DNA of 60,000 nt, taken from NCBI GenBank assembly GCA_030704615.1, contig CM060732.1, forward strand, positions 70,911,053 to 70,971,052. The letters run 5' to 3'. The translations under genes were made by a program, and so were the position numbers. Origin of the DNA: Takakia lepidozioides. Taxonomy: Eukaryota > Streptophyta > Takakiopsida > Takakiales > Takakiaceae. This document shows, in pieces, positions 46,554 to 55,290 of the stretch. The stretch's first letter is position 1. Each line of letters starts with the position of its first letter. Below the pieces are notes generated by a model. That model was not told where the DNA came from. It did no database searches and saw nothing but the letters and a program-made list of their open reading frames with translations.

Positions 46554-46820
46554 TAACCTCAACAATAGTTTTTGAGGGAGGTCAAAAACTATTGCTCATC
46601 ATTATCCAGCCTAAATAAAATAACCTCAACAATAGTTTTTGAGGGAGGTCAAAAACTATTGTTCATCATTATCCAACCTAAATATATTAACCTCAACAAT
46701 AGATTTTGAGGGAGGTCAAAAACTATTGTTCATCATTATCCAGCCTAAATAAAATAACCTCAACAATAGTTTTTGAGGGAGGTCAAAAACTATTGTTCAT
46801 CATTATCCAGGGTCGACTGA
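46554..46820 (+). repeat. Four 67-bp tandem units, each a perfect or near-perfect hairpin
   Basis: Units start at 46554, 46621, 46688 and 46755, exactly 67 bp apart. Each contains CAATAGTTTTTGA, then GGGAGG, then TCAAAAACTATTG. The arms are exact 13-base inverted repeats except in unit 3, where one base differs. The array lies 130 bp inside the right end of the inner transposon. Confidence 0.95.
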
Positions 46821-47400
46821 AATACATGCCTAATATTTGGAAATTACCTAGTTGAGGTGCCTAAATAATAAAAACGAATCTGCCTAATAATATTCCATTT
46901 TTATTAATTATTAGGCGCGGAAGTGCCTAATAAGCTAGGTAAGTACGGTATGCACAAGCAGGGGAGTAAAATTTTCTTAATATTTATGGTAGTTTAACGT
47001 TTATAGAGGTAACATTTATCCAGGGCAGACTGTATATGCAACATTAGCTTCTATCTGGATTTGTTTCCGGTCTTAATTTGTCTGTCTTTCATCCCCAGTT
47101 AATGGAAGATGCTCCGTAAAGGGGAGGATTGCTCTCAAGAGAAATCATTGTACCATAGACTGCAAGGTTATTTGCTAAATACCAGGTTATTTGCTAAATT
47201 ACGTAGTTGGTCTGGGGCGAGGGGCCACGGGATTCACAACCAAGGATAGGTTGCTCAAGATGGAAACTGCAAAGTATGGGGATTCAAACCCTACAATCAC
47301 ATAACAGTTTGTGGATTTGAAGAGGAAGCTCGTCTCTCTATCTGCTTCTAAGTTGGAGAGCATTCCTGAAGTCGGTGATCACTCTCTTAGGAACAAGAAG

Positions 47401-50041
47401 TGTTGGAAGTCAATTCTAACATTCATCAAGTCATATGATGAATCTTGTAGGGACACAACTGTTAGACAAAGAGTTGTGATCTGTGTGAGTTAGACCTATT
47501 GGTTGTATCAATAGTCACAACTATTCATATGTCTTAAAGTGAGCACACGCTCACTGTTGTAACATCTTCTTCATTATCAATTACAAGTCACTCTCTCTCT
47601 CCATAAATTTAACATGGTATCAGGCCTCTATAGATAATATAGAACGATCCGATGGGATGGGACTCCTTGTTTCAAATTGACCTTAACATTCTATGAGTTT
47701 TTTGAACCATAGAAAATGTATAATGTCTTCAGAAAACATAGGGTCCTAAAATTATATAGGAAGAGTAAATCCTAATCAACGCCACAATGGCATCCTCCTC
47801 ATCTAATCAAAGAACCGTCGAGAAATTAGATGGTTCTAACTATCAAACCTAGAAGATTAGATTATCCTATCTTTAAAAAAAAAAAAAAACTCTGGGATTT
47901 AGTAATAGGTACTGAAATAAAACCTAGCTCAAGTACTTCCCCAGGTGGAACAATAACAAATCCACCAAGGACTGGTGTAGGTTCCATCGTCCATTTAAGA
48001 GATATGACAGCCCAATTGATAATCATAGATAGTGTTAAAAACACTTGTCTCGGTCATGCGACCTCTTTATTTACAGCAAATGGGAATTGGGTAGCTTTAC
48101 AAAGAGTCTATCACACAAATGACATGATAAATAAGCCTTCGTGGGAGCAAAGTCCGTCAGCTCATGTGGCATGAGATTTTCCCTTCACACATGCGGCTTT
48201 TTATTCAGAAGTCCAAGACTGATCAGTATAGAGTAGGCACTTGGGTATTTATTGCCCGCATGAGCGGTGATTGTTGTCATGTAGCATTGATGGAACGTCT
48301 ACTTATACTAGGGAACTATACAACCATAGATGCTTCTCAAGGTGGCCTCTTGCTACGAGGAATTATTGGTAGTAACCAAGAGAAATCTATGTGTTTACGA
48401 CGTTGTGGCATCTCTTATTCAACACTTCGGAATTGGTTCAGGTTTTTTCATCTTAGAAAGCAATATGTCAATTACAGTTTGAGAGAAGGGAGTGACATTA
48501 AAATTCATATTCATGAACTTAGACTCCTCTTATAACAACTAGGGTCAGTGGGGGTCACATATTCAAATGAAGACAACGTAGAGACACTCTTAAGTAGTCT
48601 TCCTGAATCATACGAGCCCATAACTATGACCTTAAGTAATCAACTTGGATTATCCCTTCAAGATGTTGCAGTCAAATTATTGACTGACGACATTCGTAGA
48701 ATGAAGAATGGTGACTTATCTGCAACAGATGGAGTCACGACATTCTGGGCTGGCAGGAAGCCAAACCAGAAGAGGCAGATAACTGGATCTCCAAGAGGAT
48801 CAAATAGTTATCCTGTCAACCAAGGAAACCTAGGGAGTAGCATTCAGGTTAACTCTAGAATGTGACTCACTATCTAAGTGGGAGTGTTAAAGGGTTTGTA
48901 GATTAGTAAGTCAAGTAGTAAGTAACCTTTCATATCTCGTAGACTAGAGACACTTCTCAAGAGATGTAAAGGTATGTTCAGAGACTGTAATACAACGCCT
49001 CTATTCTGTCTCAACTCTCTTTCTCACTTGTATGTTTACTCATATATAGAATATAGATATTTATATGGTATCAGAGCTAATGTTCAACCGATCCATAGAG
49101 ATCTAATGAGAGTCGACTTAAGATTGTCATACTAGTACTGTAATACTAGTAGATATAATAGTCAAACAACTATCAAATGAGAGCTATGTTCATGATCTAA
49201 AACATGTTAATATTGATATGTTAATGTTGATCTTTGCATCAATATAGTTACTATAAGCACCTAAGTATGGTGAACAAATTATTCCTAGGCAAAGAAGCCA
49301 ACAATGAAATATTCATGGTGAAAAAAATTGCAGAGAAGTCATGGAGACAATTGAGTATAATGGTCATTTCAAACATTTTAAAATGTTATTCAAGCATGTA
49401 ACAATTTAGATTGTTAATGATGGTTCGAGTTCCAACAAACTTGTTTAAGAACCTTCATAGAGTTATGTCATGCGACATTAACTTAAAGAAGAGATCTAAG
49501 GTGTTATCCCAACAACATCACTATTGGTGCATTATTTGAACTTCAAATGAGCAATTTCTCCAACGAGAAGTTCTATTTGAAAATCAAGCTATCTCTGACT
49601 AATTGATAGCAAGCTGATCACAATTACGACTTCCATTTTGATGTGAACGAAGTCTTAGTTCGACCACGGGAAAGGGAGCACATGTGAGAGGACGTTGGCC
49701 AACGCCGACAACTCTATAGATATTATTTAATCAAAGATTACAATTATGTGAATATGCTTTAATAGCATTGTTGGACAAAAACAGGGCCCTCAGAATTTAG
49801 ACTCTTGAATGTTTTCATTGAGGGAGGGTGTTGGAAGTCAATTCTAGCATTCATCAAGTCATATGATAAATCTTGAAGGGACACAACTGTTAGACAAAAA
49901 GTTGTGATCTGTGTGAGTTAGACCTTTTGGCTGTATCAATAGTCACAACTATTCATATGCTTAAAGTGAGCACACACTCACTATTGTAACATCTTCTTCA
50001 TTATCAATTACAAGTCAATCTCTCTTTTCGTAAATTTTACA
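47401..50041 (+). mobile_element. Complete non-autonomous Ty1/copia-type LTR element, 2.64 kb
   Basis: LTRs are 47401-47614 and 49829-50041 (about 213 bp, TGTTGGAAGT start, CA end, about 93% identical by eye). The 5-bp target duplication AGAAG occupies 47396-47400 and 50042-50046. The primer site TGGTATCAGGCC (initiator tRNA-Met type) follows the left LTR at 47615, and the polypurine tract AGGGAGGG precedes the right LTR. Inside, about 47787-48865 is a decayed copia gag. It runs from MASSSSNQRTVEKLDGSNYQ (Trp of the next TWK word is a stop) to LLSSLPESYEPITMTLSNQ and LSLQDVAVKLLTDDIRRM. No protease, integrase or RT is present. It lies in the PRP6 pseudogene. Confidence 0.93.
48886..49828 (+). 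mobile_element. Second LTR with primer-binding site inside the copia-type element
   Basis: A stretch starting TGTTAAAGGG (48886) and ending near 49057 is followed at once by TGGTATCAGAGC, the standard initiator-tRNA primer site of copia elements. It differs from the outer LTRs. It may be a separate nested element without its 3' LTR, or a recombinant. The internal DNA to 49828 is AT-rich and has no convincing frame. Confidence 0.65.
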
Positions 50042-50552
50042 AGAAGAAGCAGTTTCAAGAGGGCTACATCCATGATCCCCGTGCCCGACCTAGTGAGAGA
50101 CTTAACAGAAGGTGAGGGCAGACGCAGAGACCTGGAGTTGACACTAGACCGTCTTTCTGCTCATGTTAGTGGGTTGACTGTGGTGGACCGCAAGAGTTAT
50201 CTCACAGATCTGTAGAGCATGAATTTCAATGATTCAGATCAGATCCAAGCTATAAGAAACACCCGTTTGATGCTGAAGTCCGTCATCCGGACCAATCGTA
50301 AGTATGGCCGAGCCTGGATTGCCGCAACCCGACTGGATGAGGTGGCTGGTAAGAAAAGTTCAGCGAGATCTGTAATGGAGGAAGGGTGTCAAGCATGTTC
50401 GAGAAACGAGGATGTGTGGGTGGAAGCCTGCAGGTTGGCTACTCCCGACACTACAAAGCCGTGGTCGCCAAATCTTTGAAGGCTATGCCAAAGTCGGCGA
50501 AATCTCAATATTATGAAGCAATGAATCAAGAATTAGTTTTCAAGTGAATGTG

Positions 50553-50727
50553 CATGACTCCAAATTCCTTAAACGTCGACATCAAAGTCGAATGACATAC
50601 ATTAGACAATGCAAATGATATATATTAATAACACAATTTGCATGACTCCAAATTCATTAAACGTCGACATCAAAATCGAACGATATACAAATTTAGCCAA
50701 TGCAAAGGATATATACTAATTAACACA
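50553..50727 (+). repeat. 88-bp tandem duplication
   Basis: Two copies start CATGACTCCAAATTC (50553 and 50641), each with AAACGTCGACATCAAA. It marks the right edge of the chimeric gene-fragment block. Confidence 0.85.
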
Positions 50728-51179
50728 AGTATCCATGAGACATCGTAACCTAGTACATGTTGTCAATTAGTCTGCTATCCCCAATAGTATTGGGCCAATA
50801 CAAAGGCACTATATATAGTCCATAAACACCCTAGCCCTGAAACTATAACATCTACACATAAGGCTGACATTGAGAAGTCTGGGTGTGCGTCGCACGAAGA
50901 TATGTTTTTGCAAATGCCTCCGCGTAGATAGGTAGTTTGTAAAAATGAAAACTCGAACTTAGACAAAATACTTTGTTTTGTAAAAAAAATGAATGTCGGT
51001 CTCGAATCAAAATTGACTCCTGCAAAAGAGTAAACCACGGATAAAAAAAATATGAATATTAACACATGAATACAAGGCCCGAAGGCGAACTAAAAGGTAT
51101 TCAAAATCAAAACGGTACACCGAAATAAAAAAAAGTCTTATTCATATGAGAAATCCGAATCAACATTAATAAAATAGGT

Positions 51180-53300
51180 ACATTGAACCTATGGAACTAC
51201 TAGACATTTTTAATCGAAATAATTTTTCCAAACCAATGTATCAATGTACTCCAAAGTTGAAGCTATGTACATTTATTTTTTCAATGACTCACTTCGGGAT
51301 ATGAGGTTTCGAGGTATTGTAGGGTTTAGGAACGAACCTATAGAACCTATAGAACTTTCAATCAAATATCTCAACCTTGAATACATTGTACCCCAAAGTA
51401 AGAATGTGTTTTTTTAACGAGCTTCCAACATAGAGATAAGGTTTTAGGAGCATAAAGTTTTAGAATAATTATAAGTATGAATCACACAAATATGCAGGAT
51501 AGTTTATGACCTATAAAAACGTTCAATCAAGTAATATTTTAACCATAATTGTATTATACCCAAAGCTGGAAAAATGATTTGAATGAACTTCAAATATTTG
51601 AATGAGGTTTAGGATACATGGGTTTGGAGAAGTAAAAATAATATCACGTACAAAATAAAATTGGACAAGTGTGTAGAACATATAAGAAATTTCGAGAAAA
51701 TATCCTGATGACTCTATCATACATATAAGCTAGAATAAAATGAATCAATGAGCTTCAAATGTAGAAACTACGTTTTAGGATATACTAGGGTTTAGAACAA
51801 GCAAAAGTGTGATTGATACAAATAATGGGATACTATTTAGGACCAATACAAAATTTCATTAAATATTCCAACAACTCTTAGTAGTATGCAACCCCAAAGT
51901 TAGAAAATAAATTTTTGAGTGAGCTTCAAACATTACAAAGATATTTTTGGGGTACTGGGCTTAGGCTATTAAGCTAAAGTATAGGTAAGAACAAATATGA
52001 AAGAATGGAACTTAGGATCTACAAAAATATCAATAAAAATCCAGACCACTTTATCTTATTAGGGTGAGTCAATGGGGGAAAAAGAATAATGAGCTTCAAA
52101 CAATCAAAAAAGTTTTTTAGGGTGACATACTAGGATTTAGGGTAAGCAAATTTAGTACTATTCAATGACAAACAAATTTACAAGAGTAATTAAGACATAT
52201 AAAATCTCTCAATTAAATATCAAAAATTCTATAGACTAAGTCCCCAAAGCTTAGTACTAGCCAAAAAAAAAAAAAAAACAATCTATTCAATCTAACAAAG
52301 GGTTGAAAAGTGCTTATAAGGAAATTCCATACAAAATTGCTACCAAGTAAAACTAAGCAATTGTTTTAATGAGCTAATTCAATCTTATACATGTTGGGAT
52401 TAAATTTGTTCCGACCACGAACAGCCAAACAAAAAAACAAAAACGGGACTTGGGCTTCAAACATGGATATGAGGTGGACAAAATTATCAATAAGAAACTA
52501 ATATGGAAGAGACAGTTTGTGTACAAGGTCCTATAAAAACTTTCAAAAAACAACAACAGTGTATGGAACCTATAAAAACTTTAATCAAATATCCCAACCT
52601 TGAATGCATTGTATTCCAAAGTAGGAATTTGCTTTCTTAAGAAGCTTCAAACATGGATATAATGTTTTAGGGGCATAAAGTTTATAAGAAATAAAAGTAT
52701 GAACCACATAAAAATATGCATGAATGTTTAGGACCTATAATTTTTAAAACATTCAACAATCAAGTCATCTAACCATTGTAATTTGTATTATACCCAAAGC
52801 TCAAAAATTGATTTGAATGAACTTCAAACATTTGAATGAGGTTTTGCAGTATAAGGTTTCGGATAAATAAAATTACTTCAAGTAAAAAAAACATATGGAA
52901 GAGTAAGAATTTTCAAGTAAATATCTCGATGACTCTGTTATACATGTAAGCTGGAAAATACAATTAATTGAGCTTCAAATATAACAACTACGTTTTAGGC
53001 TATAGGATTAAGACTATAGGGTTAAGTCTCCGGCAAAAGTATGAATGATAGGGGTGATGGGAGAGTGTTTAGGACATTTACAAATTTTCAATTAAATATT
53101 CCAACCACTCTAGTATGCAACCTCAAAGTTAGAAAAACAATTAATTCCGAGTGTCAGGCTTTAAACATTCCAAAGATATTTTTGTGGTATTGGGCTTAGG
53201 TTAAGCTAAAGTATATTAGATAATAAACAAATATTATGAAATAGTAACATTTAGGACCTATAAAAATGTCATTAAAAAATCCAAACCAATCCCAAAAAAA
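51180..53300 (+). repeat. Decayed satellite-like array, period about 170 bp
   Basis: The word GAGCTTCAAAC (with variants GAACTTCAAAT and others) recurs near 51419, 51585, 51750, 51921, 52091, 52451, 52641, 52819, 52970 and 53157. Steps are 150-190 bp, with one double step. Each is preceded by a CCCAAAG(T/C)T(A/G)GAA word and followed by GGTTTTAGG or similar, then CCTATAAAAA..TTTCAATCAAATAT. On top of this, 51340-52060 resembles 52560-53285 as a longer unit (offset about 1.22 kb). AT-rich, no protein frame. Confidence 0.8.
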
Positions 53301-53579
53301 AAAGTGGAAAAGTGTTTAGGAGGTTATATGAAAACTTGCAAGTATTACTAAGCAAAAGGTTTTTTTTTAAAATCCCAACCACTCTAACAAAATTTATTCA
53401 TACAAAATTTATTGAAAGTGGTCCAAATCTGGCTAGAAGAATGAACAACATTATAATTGAATAGAACAATTATTTTATATCCATCATTCAAAGTCATTGA
53501 GATTTAAAACATTACAATAAAACAAGAAAGTTGGAGAGTTGTCTGCATTCATACCATTTTAGTTTTCATTATCTTGACG

Positions 53580-54400
53580 ATTTGCTGATTCCAAATTTGT
53601 TCTAGCATTGTCCGCCTCTCGAGCAGTTATTTTTTTTGTGCTTGCTTTTGTCGTATTTTTTCTCGGTGACATTTTCCACACTACATTGTCAACATGAATC
53701 CAATGAGCGAGATCCATTGGGTTGAACTCCCAATTTTTGGACCAACAATCTTAGTATCTATCCGCATCCGTAGGATTGCCCCCTTTCTTCGGTCTCCACC
53801 ACGCCACAAGAAACTTCTTGTAATTGCGATCTTCTCTATCTCGTACAACATCCGATATTGTCATTCCCATCCAAACAGGAAAAATCTCCGTATCATTTGG
53901 ACGAACAAAGACAAAGAATCCATTCTCAATATCCTTGAATGGATTCAACGGTGTTTTCAGACGGTCACATCTCGGCCCACAATACGGTTCCACAATATCT
54001 TCATTATCGGACAATGCGTCTTGAGACTGTCTATGAACAACGTCTCTCCTGTGGTACTCGACCCATTTTGTTGTTGATCAAAATCCTTTGATAAGTTCGT
54101 CATTTGGATCCTCCAACGGAATGTCAAGTTCTTCAAGAATATCTGCCCAATATTGATCATATTGTTTCATGATATTTCCATATAGATCATCTAAGAGCGT
54201 CCATTTTTTCCAAAAATCCATGTATTTTTTAATACCAGACTTGATGCAAGATTGTTTCTCCGATGCGTCCTCACCATCTCCCCAAATAGGTCTCTTACGG
54301 AGCGGTTTCAGCTGTCCAACTAGAAGCATTGGAGAACCATCATCTTTTGTTTTCCACATTTTGACATTGCCATTTTTTGGAAGTCAATCCGAATCTGTTG
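53580..54400 (-). CDS. Unrecognised protein remnant, probably transposon-associated
   Basis: Minus-strand frames join as MWKTKDDGSPMLLVGQLKPL ... FWKKWTLLDDLYGNIMKQYD ... LEDPNDELIKGF (54359-54078), then, in another frame, SDNEDIVEPYCGPRCDRLKT, ENGFFVFVRPNDTEIFPVWM and KKFLVAWWRPKKG (54014-53751). A Lys/Thr-rich tail follows to about 53575. The part with F-V-x-V-R-P ... P-x-W-x-G ... W-W-x-P recalls small SH3-like or BAH-like domains at the C-terminus of plant transposon proteins. That is a guess. The frame change near 54020 suggests decay, unless an intron lies there. Confidence 0.45.
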
Positions 54401-54635
54401 CAGATTTTTTGTATTGCATTAGAGGCCAACCATCCGAATCAATAAAATATGCCCTCAAACATGAGGGCATGTTCTGTTTTGGAATGGGCCCACCAAAAAC
54501 CGGCTCGTCCATTAGGGGTTAAGTAGGGACTAAATCGTATCATCTCATCGTAGCCGTCAATCAGCCATCAAGATCGGCCGTCCAATTGGAAAAAAACGCT
54601 GAAAGAAAAAAACCGCGGTCACGGGCTTTACGCAG

Positions 54636-54752
54636 TGGGAGTCCCCACCCCTCGGGTATACCTTGGTATTCGGGTCGTACGCCCTAGGGCTACGAACCCT
54701 CACACCGTGGAACACCCTCGTGGCGGGGACTCCCCCTATACGTACAATTAGT
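54636..54752. repeat. Short GC-rich inverted repeat, MITE-like
   Basis: GGGAGTCCCCACC at the left is matched by its inverse GGCGGGGACTCCC at the right (12 of 13 bases), about 90 bp apart. A shorter internal palindrome around CCCTAGGG lies between. The stretch is much more GC-rich than its surroundings. Confidence 0.6.
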
Positions 54753-55290
54753 TGGTTGAGTCCGTCTAAGTATACTATTGCGTGCACAAAAGGTAGAAAC
54801 TTCGATAAAAACTCTCTCATCTTTCTCGTCAATTGCCAGCATTTCCAGTATTGTCCCTTGTTCCACCACGTTTCATAACCCTATACTTCAAACTGAGATT
54901 CCTCAAACAAGAAATGGAAGGAAAGGGAGGGACTTGGGGCGCATATTAGAACTTAAGATTGAGTGATTTGGGGAGAGACCAAGTTTTTGGAAAGTTATGT
55001 CACCTTTGGATACAAAGGGAAAAAAAAAAAAAAGAAAGATACAAAGACAAGAAAATGGGTAAGTAATTCTGTTGCTTTCCATCCAACGTCCGAGATCCTC
55101 AAACCATGTCCTAAACCTCTTGGGATGTGGATGAAAGCCACCTCCCACAATTGTGTGTGGGAATTCTGGGCTCGTGTGGGGAGTGATTTCTTGGAGTAGA
55201 ATCGGGGGTGCTGTAGGTAGGCTTCGGAGATTAGCAGAGATTTTTGGTAAGAGAATTGTGAGGGTGTGGGCTCCTTAGTAGGAAATCGGG

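Larger units (their letters stand above)
44905..46948 (-). mobile_element. TA-target DNA transposon with DDE transposase, inner (nested)
   Basis: Terminal inverted repeats begin CCGTACTTACCTAGCTTATT at both ends and are flanked by TA (44903-44904, 46949-46950). It sits inside the outer element, between that element's transposase relic and its right end. It encodes a decayed minus-strand DDE transposase and carries a four-unit 67-bp tandem repeat near its right end, upstream of the transposase start. Confidence 0.85.
44398..47032. mobile_element. TA-target DNA transposon (Tc1/mariner-pogo type), outer
   Basis: The left end TAGTCTGCCTTGGATAAATG and the right end, inverted, CAGTCTGCCCTGGATAAATG form a terminal inverted repeat flanked by TA (44396-44397, 47033-47034). 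Removing it rejoins the GlnRS-derived sequence almost perfectly (TTGGATA to TATGCAACAT), so the boundaries are independently confirmed. A minus-strand relic at 44772-44545 includes EFVNYEVEFDLNNPYEVL ahead of a stop, which looks like a transposase C-terminus. Most of the interior is taken by the inner element. Confidence 0.88.
47205..50575 (+). pseudogene. PRP6 (U5 snRNP splicing factor) gene fragment, split by an LTR element
   Basis: The left part (47205-47400) reads GLGRGATGFTT, then TAKYGDSNPTIT-stop-QFVDLKRKLVSLSA and ESIPEVGDHSLRNKK. The right part (50047-50575) reads LTLDRLSAHVSGLTVVDRKS, YLTDL-stop-SMNFNDSD, then LMLKSVIRTNRKYGRAWIAA and DVWVEACRLATPDT, then shifts frame to KAVVAKSLKAMPKSAKS. 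This is the PRP1_N region and first HAT repeats of PRP6, which bridges U5 and U4/U6 in the tri-snRNP. There are two in-frame stops and at least two frameshifts, and the rest of the roughly 1000-residue protein is absent. It begins within 20 bp of the end of the GlnRS copy and ends at a tandem duplication at 50.55 kb. No intron is visible inside. Confidence 0.87.

Noticed and set aside
47862-48044. Minus-strand 60-codon frame in the copia-type element
   Set aside because: Antisense to the gag relic and dependent on a poly-A run.
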